Shown: positions 52,113 through 60,497 of the stretch, piece by piece
How positions within the stretch are numbered: the first letter of the stretch is position 1
Layout: every line of letters begins with the position of its first letter
Assembly: GCA_003165595.1 (NCBI GenBank)
Contig: PLWQ01000028.1
Coordinates: 117,142-181,141, forward strand
DNA: 64,000 nt
Reading direction: 5' to 3'
Source: Fibrobacterota bacterium
Lineage (GTDB): Bacteria > Fibrobacterota > Chitinivibrionia > Chitinivibrionales > FEN-1185
The notes under the pieces: generated by a model
Told to the model about the DNA's origin: nothing
What the model saw: only the letters and a program-made list of their open reading frames with translations
Databases searched by the model: none
Translations under genes and position numbers: made by a program

Positions 52113-53351
52113 TTAGGTGTGGTACTCCGCGTTGATCCTGATATAATCGTAAGTCAAGTCGCAGGTGTGCGCCACCGCGCATTCCTTTCCCGTGCCCAGA
52201 TCCACATCGATCTGAACCACGGCGGCGTGCATCTTCGCGCTGAGCTGTTTGGCATCGAACTTCGCGGGTCTGCCCTTCGCAAACACCCGTTTGCCGCACA
52301 GCGACACAACAAGGCCCGCTTTCGAAAAGGACGCGCCGGAATAGCCGATGGCGCACAGGATGCGCCCCCAGTTCGGATCGTTGCCGAACAGCGCGGTCTT
52401 TACAAGGTTGGAATTTGCGATCGCCTTGGCGGCCAGCTTCGCGTCGCGGAACGTTGCGGCCCCGCAGACACGGATTTCCACGCGCTTGGTGGCGCCCTCG
52501 CCGTCTTCGGCGATCTTCTTGCACAGGCTGTCGCAGACGATGTGCAGTGCCTCACGGAACGCGGCGGTTCCCGGCGCGCTCCCCACGCGAACGCCCGACA
52601 TGCCGTTTGCCAGCACCAGCACCATGTCGTTGGTGGACGTGTCGCCATCCACCGTCAGGTTGTTGAACGTTTTGTCAACGACGCCCTTGACAATCGTGTT
52701 GAGCGGCCCCGGTTGGATGCCCGCGTCCGTCGTTATAAAGCACAGCATGGTCGCCATGTTGGGATGGATCATGCCCGACCCTTTTGCGCAGCCGCCAATG
52801 GTGTAGCGTCCCGCAGCAGTCTCGACCGAAACGGCAAACTCTTTCTTCTTTGTATCGGTGGTGAGTATCGCCTCCGCAAAAGCGGAGCCGCCCTTGAGGG
52901 AGCCCTCCAGGGCGCGGGAAAGTGCGGGAACGTGTTTTTCGATGAGGTTCATGGGAAGAAAATGGCCAATGACCCCGGTTGAGGCCACGAGCGCCGATTG
53001 CGGCTTTGCGCCGACGATTTTTCCCGTGAGAGTCGCAATGGTTCGTGTGTCTCTCTCGCCGCGTCTGCCGGTGCAGGCATTTGCGTTGCCGCTGTTTACA
53101 AAAACGGCCCGCACCCGGAAGCTCGGCAGGATGCTTTCGCACCAATCAACCGATGACGCCCGCACGGCGTTTGTGGTGAACGCTCCCGCGGCGCTGCAGG
53201 GATTCGCGCTCACGAGCAGACCGCAATCCGGGGTCTTGGACGTCTTGATACCTGCCGCAACTGCGGACGCGGAAAAACCTTGTGCAGCGGTAACACCGCC
53301 TTGAATTTCGCTAACCTCGGCATTGTTCATAAAAGGCACTCGATGTTTCAT
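52113..53351 (-). CDS. argJ: Bifunctional glutamate N-acetyltransferase / amino-acid acetyltransferase ArgJ
   Basis: 412 aa. ArgJ recycles the acetyl group from N-acetylornithine to glutamate in arginine synthesis. The self-cleavage site is intact in KGSGMIHPNMATMLCF with nucleophile Thr201; VNSGNANACTG, TVDGDTSTND and FGNDPNWGRILCAIGY are also conserved. It stands alone, without other arg genes. Confidence 0.96.
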   Translation of the reverse strand: MKHRVPFMNNAEVSEIQGGVTAAQGFSASAVAAGIKTSKTPDCGLLVSANPCSAAGAFTTNAVRASSVDWCESILPSFRVRAVFVNSGNANACTGRRGERDTRTIATLTGKIVGAKPQSALVASTGVIGHFLPMNLIEKHVPALSRALEGSLKGGSAFAEAILTTDTKKKEFAVSVETAAGRYTIGGCAKGSGMIHPNMATMLCFITTDAGIQPGPLNTIVKGVVDKTFNNLTVDGDTSTNDMVLVLANGMSGVRVGSAPGTAAFREALHIVCDSLCKKIAEDGEGATKRVEIRVCGAATFRDAKLAAKAIANSNLVKTALFGNDPNWGRILCAIGYSGASFSKAGLVVSLCGKRVFAKGRPAKFDAKQLSAKMHAAVVQIDVDLGTGKECAVAHTCDLTYDYIRINAEYHT

Positions 53352-53408
53352 CGGTTTCTCCGGTATCGGTGTATGCCGTATTGACTGATAGAGAGCATAT
53401 AATATATT

Positions 53409-54638
53409 ATGGGTACTGCATCGCCGCCAAAGCCCAAAAATCGAAAACTTTCAAAGGACTTCTTTCTGAAGCGAAATCCCATCCTTGCAGGCGTTTCGGT
53501 TTTTCTCATCCTGTCTAGTTCCGCCGGGCAAACGGGCGAGCAGAGCTATGTCATAAGGAAAGGTGACACGCTCTGGGACCTGGCTTTTAAGTTTCTCGGC
53601 GATCCCTTTCAATGGCCGCGGCTGTGGCATCAGAACCAATATATTGCGAATCCCAACCTTATCTATCCGGGAAACACGCTGGTTGTAGGCGACGCAGCGG
53701 GCCGGGGTTCGCAGGTCGCGCCCTTGCCCGAAAGCAATCCTTCGGGGGCGTCTGTGGCCGCCCCAGCCCCGGGCCCTCAGGCGGCAGCATCCCGACAGGA
53801 CGATTTCTTCTCCGAAACGAAGCAGGCGATCGAACAATCCGACCGGCAAGCTTCTTCGCTATCGTCAAGAACGAGCAGTTCGACAAAAGACAAATCCTTT
53901 CTTTCCGACACGATCTTCAAGCTCGCAATGCGCAAGAACGGTTACTTTACTTCCGATTTTCTTGAAAGAATCGGTTTCTTGTGGGATAAGAAAGACGAAA
54001 AAGGCCTCGTCTATCCCGGGAATGCGGCATTGCGCAAGATCGGCAACCAGGACTTGCTCAAGAGGTATGAACAGGAAACCTACCAAGAGAACGACGAAGT
54101 CCTGATCGAGCCTTTTTCAAAGGCGCATTACCGTCCCGGCGATACTGTTGATATTTTCCACTCCGACGGGCTCACAAAATTTCGAGGAAAAACGGTCAAC
54201 CTTGTCCGGAGGATCGCCAAGGCGACTATCCAATCTGTAAGCGGTGACAAGGTGAGCGCGCTTCTTTTCAAAGCCTGGGATGTGGTGTGTAGCGGGGACA
54301 GGGTCGACACGTGCGCACATTTTTCCAACCTTCAGATAGACACTGTTGTCGAGCCGAGCGCACCGATAAAGGGAACCGTGTTCCTTCGGATAGAGAACAC
54401 CGAGCATTCGTATCTGTACCAGACATTCATTGTCGACAAAGGATCAAAAGATGGCGTGATGCTCGGCGATATTTTCAAAGTCACGGCCAGAAACAATCCG
54501 GTTTTCGACAGGTGGTCGGCTATGGCGTGCGCGGTTCATGTCGACGAAACGTCCAGCACCCTGGCCATCGAAAAGCTGACCGCCAACATCAATCCGGGCG
54601 ATACGGTTTCTGTCGCAAGAATGATCAGATTCAAATAG
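53409..54638 (+). CDS. LysM-domain envelope protein
   Basis: 409 aa. An N-terminal hydrophobic segment (about residues 25-40) works as signal or anchor. LysM follows (SYVIRKGDTLWDLAFKFLGD, FQWPRLWHQNQYIANPNLIY) and should bind peptidoglycan. The rest (about 200-409) has two repeated beta-rich units (YRPGDTVDIFHSDG, KGSKDGVMLGDIFKVTARNN) as in other bacterial LysM-DUF proteins. There is no Shine-Dalgarno before ATG 53409 and TATAAT ends only 5 bp upstream, so the mRNA may be leaderless. A small membrane gene follows. Confidence 0.8.
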   Translation: MGTASPPKPKNRKLSKDFFLKRNPILAGVSVFLILSSSAGQTGEQSYVIRKGDTLWDLAFKFLGDPFQWPRLWHQNQYIANPNLIYPGNTLVVGDAAGRGSQVAPLPESNPSGASVAAPAPGPQAAASRQDDFFSETKQAIEQSDRQASSLSSRTSSSTKDKSFLSDTIFKLAMRKNGYFTSDFLERIGFLWDKKDEKGLVYPGNAALRKIGNQDLLKRYEQETYQENDEVLIEPFSKAHYRPGDTVDIFHSDGLTKFRGKTVNLVRRIAKATIQSVSGDKVSALLFKAWDVVCSGDRVDTCAHFSNLQIDTVVEPSAPIKGTVFLRIENTEHSYLYQTFIVDKGSKDGVMLGDIFKVTARNNPVFDRWSAMACAVHVDETSSTLAIEKLTANINPGDTVSVARMIRFK

Positions 54639-54647
54639 GCGGGATTG

Positions 54648-54863
54648 ATGGCGAGATTTCTTCTTCATTTGGGCGGGCTCCTTTTTATCAATACGCGCCA
54701 CAAGAGCGTGCGAAGCAGCATCATTTTTCTGCTCACCAACTTTCTCCTGCTTGCCAGCATAGTCTTTACCATCGAAATCATCCTCATTTTTCTCGGCGTA
54801 GGAAACGTATTTGTTCCCGTGACCAGCGCAGTCTGGGATTTTCTCACACCACTCGTTGACTGA
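54648..54863 (+). CDS. Small membrane protein
   Basis: 71 aa, 9 bp after the LysM gene and so probably co-expressed with it. One long or two short membrane helices (FLLTNFLLLASIVFTIEIIL) follow a basic N-terminal part (NTRHKSVRSS). ATG 54648 is preceded by TTG in frame. No family recognised. Confidence 0.6.
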   Translation: MARFLLHLGGLLFINTRHKSVRSSIIFLLTNFLLLASIVFTIEIILIFLGVGNVFVPVTSAVWDFLTPLVD

Positions 54864-54896
54864 GAAACCGGGTGCTCCACGTGCCCGGTGTTTCTC
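54862..54896 (+). terminator. Hairpin after the LysM/membrane-protein genes
   Basis: GAGAAACCGGG (54862-54872) can pair with CCCGGTGTTTCTC (54884-54896) with a two-base bulge. It starts at the stop codon and has no T run, so it may be Rho-assisted or an mRNA-stabilising stem. Confidence 0.5.
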
Positions 54897-55187
54897 GGCG
54901 AGGCAGGTATCCCGGGCTCGTGCGCCACACCCCGGGCAGCGCGCCGGCAGGAGGATTCAAGGATTCCCCGCGGCAAACGTGGGGAATCCTTCCGTCCCTA
55001 TGGAAGAAAAAATTGCTTTTTGTCGCTCGCTAACCTTGGAGCAAGCTCCTAGGGAAAAGGCAAAAGACATACTATCCAGCGCGAAGCGCAACTACCGCAC
55101 CTTAGGGAACGATGTGACAATGCGCCCGCTGTGGGATTCACGTGCGGGCGCGGGTGTAATCCGGCCGTGACGTCCGGGGTTGATTTA
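54897..55187. repeat. Repeat family 2, copy 2 (54962-55058, minus orientation)
   Basis: Read on the minus strand: hairpin GGAGC-TT-GCTCC (55049-55038), GGTTAGCGAGCGAC, CTTCCATAGGGACGGAAG, then a hairpin whose arms are GATTCCCC and GGGGAATC (54988-54962). The linkers match copy 1 closely while both stems differ, so the hairpins are kept but their sequence is not. No gene lies in this gap before glgC. Confidence 0.75.
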
Positions 55188-55216
55188 TTGCACTTCTTTT
55201 TGATAGATACTATTTT
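55188..55216 (+). promoter_or_regulatory. Sigma-70-type promoter upstream of glgC
   Basis: TTGCAC (55188-55193), 17-bp spacer, TATTTT (55211-55216). It leaves a leader of about 90 nt before the glgC ATG at 55313. Confidence 0.5.
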
Positions 55217-55312
55217 GCAAAAGGGTTCCCGGGTTCGGAGTTGTGTCTGTTGTTGCCGCAGGCTCTATAAGAACCACTAATATTTTGTCAACCATACTGC
55301 GAGGGGAAAACA

Positions 55313-56578
55313 ATGTCTACGTATCGCTCATCCGTAGGCTATCCGAATGTGCTTGGCATGATCATGGCCGGGGGCGAAGGGTCCAGGCTGCACCCGCTTA
55401 CCAACGACCGGGCCAAACCCGCCGTCTATTTTGGAGGCAAGTACAGGATTGTCGACTTTGTTCTCAACAACTTCATCAATTCCGGAATATTTAAGATCAA
55501 GGTTCTTACCCAGTTCAAATCCGATTCGCTCATCAAGCACCTCACGGCAGGATGGAACCTCAATCGAATGCTTGGCCAGTACATCGATCCGGTCCCCGCT
55601 CAGATGCGTACCGGAAAGAACTGGTATATGGGAACGGCAGACGCCGTTTTCCAGAATTTTAATCTGATCGAAGATGAAAATCCGGATTACGTAGCGGTAT
55701 TCGGCGCCGATCATATTTACAAAATGGATATCTCGCAAATGCTGGATTTTCACCGTCATGCGGGTGCCGTGGCAACCGTTGTCGCAATTCCAAAGCCCGT
55801 CGAGGAAGCAAGCTCGTTCGGCATCATCGAGGTAGATCCCGACGGCCGAATGATCGGATTTGAGGAAAAGCCCAAGAATCCCAAGACTATTCCGGGAAAC
55901 CCGCGCATGGTTCTCGTGTCCATGGGAAATTACATTTTCAACAGGAAGTTCCTTGTTCGCGAACTGTTTAACGACGCCGCGCTGAGCGGTTCGTCCCACG
56001 ATTTTGGAAAAGACGTTATCCCGAAGATTTTTCACAACTATCCGATCTACGTGTGGGACTTCTCCAACAACCGCATCCCCGGAGAGACGCCGCAGCAGAA
56101 TGTCTACTGGAAGGACGTGGGGAGCCTTGACGCATACTTTGAGGCAAATATGACCCTCCGTGATGTGGTTCCGGAGATAAATCTTTACAATGAGGCGTGG
56201 CCCATTCGCACGGCGCCGGGACAGTCGCCGCCCGCAAAGTTCGTCTTCTCTGGCGAGCCTCCGGAAAAGCGGAAGGGTGAGGCGCTCGACTCGATCCTGA
56301 GCGGTGGGTGCATCATAAGCGGCGGGAGGGTCATTCGTTCCATCCTGTCGCGCGGGGTGCGCGTGCACAGCCTTGCCGTTGTCGAAGATTCAATCATATT
56401 TCCAGACGTCCAGATCAGCGAGAAATCACACATCCGGCGCACCATTATCGACCGCGGGGTCCAGATCAAGCCGGGCGAAAGAATCGGGTTCGACATAGAG
56501 GAAGATCGAAAGCGTTTCACGGTAAGCGATTCGGGTATCGTGGTCATCAGCCAACCGTCAAAAAACATCTTACCGTAA
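55313..56578 (+). CDS. glgC: Glucose-1-phosphate adenylyltransferase
   Basis: Makes ADP-glucose for glycogen synthesis. The 421-aa protein starts at ATG 55313 after GAGGGG. The nucleotidyltransferase motif MAGGEGSRLHPLTNDRAKPA, GTADAVFQNF, FGADHIYKMD, FGIIEVDPDGRMIGFEEKP and the left-handed beta-helix tail (VRIHS-like hexapeptides to ISEKSHIRRTIIDRGVQI) are all present. No other glg gene is near. Glycogen storage is usual in fibre-degrading Fibrobacterota. Confidence 0.96.
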   Translation: MSTYRSSVGYPNVLGMIMAGGEGSRLHPLTNDRAKPAVYFGGKYRIVDFVLNNFINSGIFKIKVLTQFKSDSLIKHLTAGWNLNRMLGQYIDPVPAQMRTGKNWYMGTADAVFQNFNLIEDENPDYVAVFGADHIYKMDISQMLDFHRHAGAVATVVAIPKPVEEASSFGIIEVDPDGRMIGFEEKPKNPKTIPGNPRMVLVSMGNYIFNRKFLVRELFNDAALSGSSHDFGKDVIPKIFHNYPIYVWDFSNNRIPGETPQQNVYWKDVGSLDAYFEANMTLRDVVPEINLYNEAWPIRTAPGQSPPAKFVFSGEPPEKRKGEALDSILSGGCIISGGRVIRSILSRGVRVHSLAVVEDSIIFPDVQISEKSHIRRTIIDRGVQIKPGERIGFDIEEDRKRFTVSDSGIVVISQPSKNILP

Positions 56579-56725
56579 AGATGCGCTGATATAATTTTAT
56601 CGAGACCTTTTTTGGCACAAAATCGTATTGGAATGGGAGTACAGGTTACATTGAACCCCAAGGCGTGAAAGCTGCAGATCATGCAATTAATCGTTTAAGC
56701 TGGTGATCTTTTGGGTTGTTTGTGG

Positions 56726-56731
56726 TATAAT
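56726..56731 (+). promoter_or_regulatory. Extended -10 promoter of the sigma-factor gene
   Basis: TATAAT preceded by TGG (TGnTATAAT form) lies 35 bp before the ATG at 56767. The -35 is poor, as expected with an extended -10. Confidence 0.6.
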
Positions 56732-56766
56732 TTAAGGTGAAACTTTTTCAACTATAGTTTGCCGCT

Positions 56767-57603
56767 ATGTCGACACGAACCGAATCACTCTATTTCAGGG
56801 ACATAAACCGCTATCGTATTCTTACGGAAGACGAGGAGCGAGAAATCATCCTTTCCGTGCAGAAGAACGACAATGGCGCCATTTCCATTCTCATCACAAG
56901 CAACCTCAGATTCGTTGTGAGCGTGGCCCGGCGCTACCGGGGTCGGGGCCTCAGCTTCCTGGAGCTCATCAATGAAGGCAATATCGGCCTGCTCAAAGCC
57001 GCAAAACGCTTCGACCTTGAAAATAAGGTGAAATTCATTTCCTACGCAGTATGGTGGATTCGCCAATCCATCCAGAAAGCGCTTTTCGAGCAGACCGGGA
57101 CCGTACGAATCCCGCCGAACAAAATCGCGCTCCTTGCGAAATTTAAGAAGGCGCTTGACAAAAACTCTGGCGACTACTTTGGAACCATTTCCATGGACGA
57201 TTTCAAGGAGCACGAGCAGGATCTTATCGACGTTATGGACAAGCTGCGAGGCGTCTCGCTCGACGCACCCGTGAGCAACAACCAGGGAATGGATGGCGAC
57301 TCCACCAAGACGCTGCAGGATGTTCTGGGTGAGGAGCCCAATCAGGATGCCGAGAGCGAGCGCAGGGAACTCGGCACGGTTATCGACAGCGTTCTTCAGA
57401 ACATAACAAGCCGAGAAGAGCGAATCCTGAGGATGTACTACGGTCTCAATTTCTCAAAGCAATTTACCCTGGAAGAGATCGGCAAAGAACTCAAGCTCAC
57501 GCGGGAGCGCGTTCGGCTTATCCGCGACCGGTCGCTCAGGAAACTTTTTAGAAATCCCGTTTCGCGGGCAAAACTCGCCTTATTCATGCAAAACACCAAG
57601 TAG
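56767..57603 (+). CDS. Sigma-70 family RNA polymerase sigma factor (RpoD/RpoS type, no region 1.1)
   Basis: 278 aa with regions 1.2 (LYFRDINRYRILTEDEEREI), 2 (INEGNIGLLKAAKRFD and SYAVWWIRQSIQKAL), 3 and 4 (SREERILRMYYGLNFSKQFT, LEEIGKELKLTRERVRLIRD). Region 1.1 is absent, as in the short primary sigma factors of Bacteroidota and relatives. It could be the primary sigma factor or a paralogue. Single gene with its own promoter and a hairpin downstream. Confidence 0.93.
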   Translation: MSTRTESLYFRDINRYRILTEDEEREIILSVQKNDNGAISILITSNLRFVVSVARRYRGRGLSFLELINEGNIGLLKAAKRFDLENKVKFISYAVWWIRQSIQKALFEQTGTVRIPPNKIALLAKFKKALDKNSGDYFGTISMDDFKEHEQDLIDVMDKLRGVSLDAPVSNNQGMDGDSTKTLQDVLGEEPNQDAESERRELGTVIDSVLQNITSREERILRMYYGLNFSKQFTLEEIGKELKLTRERVRLIRDRSLRKLFRNPVSRAKLALFMQNTK

Positions 57604-57679
57604 CTCCCTCCGGACATTGCCCCAATTTTCTCTTGGATAACGCGCGCCGCTGATGCATATTGTATGACAGATAGGAATT

Positions 57680-57706
57680 GCCGCCGGGGTCCGGGCGGCA
57701 CCTTTT
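57680..57706 (+). terminator. Hairpin terminator after the sigma-factor gene
   Basis: GCCGCC (57680-57685) pairs with GGCGGC (57694-57699), followed by ACCTTTT. Modest strength. Confidence 0.5.
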
Positions 57707-57783
57707 CCGAAACTCTGACGCCCGGGAACAACCGCGCGCACCGCAGCCGGAATTCGCCGGTTTGAAGTGAGGCCGCGACACTC

Positions 57784-58224
57784 ATGTTCTCGTTTTTCGC
57801 AAAACACAAAATTCTCTCATTCCTCATTGTCCTTGGGGTTGCCTATTTCTTCGTCAATCCGCCGCACAAGTTCGGTCTTGCAACGGGCAACTTTGTGGTC
57901 TACAACCGGATCCCCTTTTCCTTTTTCGACCTGTTTGTCAATTTCGACGGCTCCGTAAAACCCCTGCTGAATATTTCCGACACCAACGACCTGCAAGAGT
58001 GCATGAGAAGTCTACGCGAAACTCCGTCCGGCGACGATATGCTTCTTATTGTCGGAACCGGCTTCGGCAAGGCCTGGTTTAGGCTCAGCGATACCCTCAC
58101 GGAGCTGCTCGATGCAAGAAACATCCGCAGCATCCAGGTTCCATCCGCCCGGGCCGTGCTGCAGTTCAATGCCGCCGTGAGTCAAGACAAGAGGGTAGCC
58201 ATTCTCCTAGCGGTGCGGCACTAG
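57784..58224 (+). CDS. Membrane-anchored Mth938-domain protein
   Basis: 146 aa. An N-terminal membrane helix (residues 9-25, ILSFLIVLGVAYFFV) precedes a domain like Mth938/DUF498: DMLLIVGTGFGKAWFRLSDT, then ARAVLQFNAAVSQDKRVAIL. The family includes mitochondrial NDUFAF3 and small archaeal proteins, but membrane-anchored forms are uncommon. Function unknown. Confidence 0.72.
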   Translation: MFSFFAKHKILSFLIVLGVAYFFVNPPHKFGLATGNFVVYNRIPFSFFDLFVNFDGSVKPLLNISDTNDLQECMRSLRETPSGDDMLLIVGTGFGKAWFRLSDTLTELLDARNIRSIQVPSARAVLQFNAAVSQDKRVAILLAVRH

Positions 58225-58318
58225 GAATCATGTGACGGTGATCACATCGCCGGACACGGAAACAGGCTATTTTCTCGGAACAGGTCTTCGGCCGAGCTTT
58301 ATCACCGTAATGAATGTC

Positions 58319-58347
58319 TTGCAATAGGGCAATTACTATATTGTTAT
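58319..58347 (+). promoter_or_regulatory. Candidate promoter for tssA-tssB-tssC
   Basis: TTGCAA (58319-58324) and TGTTAT (58342-58347) are 17 bp apart, about 45 bp before the proposed tssA start. Confidence 0.4.
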
Positions 58348-58393
58348 AGCCGGTTCGCGCCTATGCCGGAACCGCTCTGCAAGGAGGACCGAT

Positions 58394-59911
58394 ATTTCCG
58401 AACTACTTGATAGTATCGTAAAACCCGTGCCCGGCGACTCTCCGATGGGCGCGAATATCAACTACGATGCCGATTTTGATGCCTGCAAATCCGAAATCGG
58501 CAAGATCGGCAACATCGACTACGGTCTCGTCGAAACATCGTGCAGGAAACTGCTTGCCGAAAAATCCAAGGACATTCGGCTGTTGTGTTTCCTGAGCTTT
58601 GTCTATGTCCGGGATGCTAAATGGGAATTTTTCGCTGATATATTCGAAGGCTTTGTCAAACTTTGCGGGCAAAACTACGCCGGGATGTTTCCCGACCGGG
58701 AGCGGGCCAAGCAGAATGCCATCAAATGGCTTTCCGAACCCCGCTACAACGAAGCCGTCGCCGCCCAAAAGCCCGAGGAAGCGGATTATCCGCATATCGC
58801 GCGGTTACTCGAAAACCTTACCTCTCTCAAAGGCATTCTTCAGGAAAAGTTTCCCGAAGGCTCCCCATTTCCTTCGGGACTCTTCTCCGCGGTTCAGAAC
58901 TGGGAAAGGACATGCAAGCCGAAACCAAAGACGGAGGCGACTGCGGCTGCTTCCGCGGGGGGCCAGGGCGCAGCAGAAGCAATTGACACGCCCAAGCAGG
59001 CCCAGCTTGCGGCAAGAAAAGCGGCCTATTTTCTTATTGAGAAAGAGCCCCAGAGACCCATGGGCTTCCGGCTCATGCGTTCCATTCGCTGGGACATTTT
59101 CGAAAAGGCGCCGCCCAGTGAAAACGGCAAGACCCAGCTGGCGCCTCCCCCGGCCGAACTCATCTCCTCGCTTAACGCAATGATAGCAAACAAGGAATTC
59201 AAACCCGCGCTCGATAAGGTGGAAGTCGCATTCACATCGGGTGCCAACCACCTGTGGCTCGGACTCCAGCGCATTGCCGCCGAGGCCTGCGCTGGCCTCG
59301 GCGAGCCGTACAAAGCCGTAGAGCAGGCAATTGTGTTCGAGACCGGGCTTTTTATCAAGCGCCTGCCGGATATCGCAAAGTTGTCGTTTTCCGACGGCAC
59401 GCCGTTCTGCGACGACTCGACAAGGGACTGGCTGTCAAGACAGGTTGCGCAGATTTTTTCCGCCGGCGGCGCATCAGCGGAAAAAAAGGACACCGACGCC
59501 GTCTCTGGCGACAAGGTGGAAGACGAGAAGAAGCAGGTGGCGACGCTCACCGCAGGGGGCAAGACCGAGGCGGCGCTTGACCTTCTTCAGTCGGCGATAC
59601 GCAATTCTTCAAACGAACGCGACAACTTCCGGCGATCCATCATCATGTGCAACATGCTGCTGGGAGCGAAGCAACCCGACATCGCCCTTTCCATCCTCGA
59701 GTCTCTCGATGGAAAGGTTCAGCTGTACCATCTGGACAAGTGGGACCCGGACCTGGCCGTTGACGCATGGGGCATCATGGTGAAAGTGCTCAAAGCCGCC
59801 CGGGCAAACAAGCCGGCCCCGCTTCAGGCAAGCATGACCGAGAAGCAAAACACTATATTAAGTAAGATCAGTCAAATAGATCCGAAAAAGGCATTTTCGC
59901 TTAACTCATAA
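58394..59911 (+). CDS. tssA: T6SS protein TssA (ImpA-type), probable ATT start
   Basis: 505 aa. The ImpA_N domain starts at ISELLDSIVKPVPGDSPMGA, which is encoded upstream of the first ordinary start codon (GTG 58427). A consensus AAGGAGG lies 6 nt before ATT 58394, and no ATG, GTG or TTG is in frame between the upstream stop (58325) and 58427. I therefore call ATT as start. The C-terminal part (about 230-500) fits the VasJ-like end of the longer TssA class. TssA caps and primes the sheath. It leads tssA-B-C-hcp. Confidence 0.85.
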   Translation: MSELLDSIVKPVPGDSPMGANINYDADFDACKSEIGKIGNIDYGLVETSCRKLLAEKSKDIRLLCFLSFVYVRDAKWEFFADIFEGFVKLCGQNYAGMFPDRERAKQNAIKWLSEPRYNEAVAAQKPEEADYPHIARLLENLTSLKGILQEKFPEGSPFPSGLFSAVQNWERTCKPKPKTEATAAASAGGQGAAEAIDTPKQAQLAARKAAYFLIEKEPQRPMGFRLMRSIRWDIFEKAPPSENGKTQLAPPPAELISSLNAMIANKEFKPALDKVEVAFTSGANHLWLGLQRIAAEACAGLGEPYKAVEQAIVFETGLFIKRLPDIAKLSFSDGTPFCDDSTRDWLSRQVAQIFSAGGASAEKKDTDAVSGDKVEDEKKQVATLTAGGKTEAALDLLQSAIRNSSNERDNFRRSIIMCNMLLGAKQPDIALSILESLDGKVQLYHLDKWDPDLAVDAWGIMVKVLKAARANKPAPLQASMTEKQNTILSKISQIDPKKAFSLNS

Positions 59912-59936
59912 TCACCTTCACGAAAGGCAGGTTCTT

Positions 59937-60446
59937 ATGGCCGGCAGTTTTCAAAACGAAATACCTCCTGCTCGAATCAATCTGAAGCTCGACGTGGGTA
60001 AAGGCAACGCGAAGAAGAAAATCGAATTGCCTCTTAAAACGCTTGTCGTCGGCGACTTTTCCTTTCAGAAGCACAGCGACCGCCTTTCCGACCGGGAAAA
60101 GATAAGCATCAACAAGGAGAACTTCACCCAGGTGATGGAAAGCATGGACCTGAAGCTCAATTACACTGTGGAGAACAAGCTCACCGGTACCGGGGACCTC
60201 AAAGTCGACCTCGGCGTCAAGAACATGGATTCGTTCAAGCCCGAAAACGTGGCAAAAAACATTCCCGCACTTTCCAAGATGCTCGCCGCGCGGAACCTGC
60301 TTAAAGACCTGAAATCGAACCTGCTCGACAATCGCGAATTCCGCAAGCGGCTCGAAGACATCATCAAGGATCCGGGCGCAATGAAATCGCTCCAGGAGGA
60401 GCTCAAGAAAATCGTGGCAGAAGAACCAAAAGAGGAGAAGAAATAG
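59937..60446 (+). CDS. tssB: T6SS sheath small subunit TssB
   Basis: 169-aa TssB/VipA. LKTLVVGDFSFQKHSDRLSD and NLLKDLKSNLLDNREFRKRL (the part that wraps TssC) are typical. Starts 25 bp after tssA with AAGGCAGG upstream. Confidence 0.96.
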   Translation: MAGSFQNEIPPARINLKLDVGKGNAKKKIELPLKTLVVGDFSFQKHSDRLSDREKISINKENFTQVMESMDLKLNYTVENKLTGTGDLKVDLGVKNMDSFKPENVAKNIPALSKMLAARNLLKDLKSNLLDNREFRKRLEDIIKDPGAMKSLQEELKKIVAEEPKEEKK

Positions 60447-60497
60447 CGCCCGTCCTTTCGTCACAATCGTTCACCATCAAAATGAGGAGTTGAAATT

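Noticed and set aside
53381-53403. TTGACT + TATAAT as a normal promoter for the LysM gene
   Set aside because: The boxes are only 11 bp apart, too close for sigma-70 recognition.
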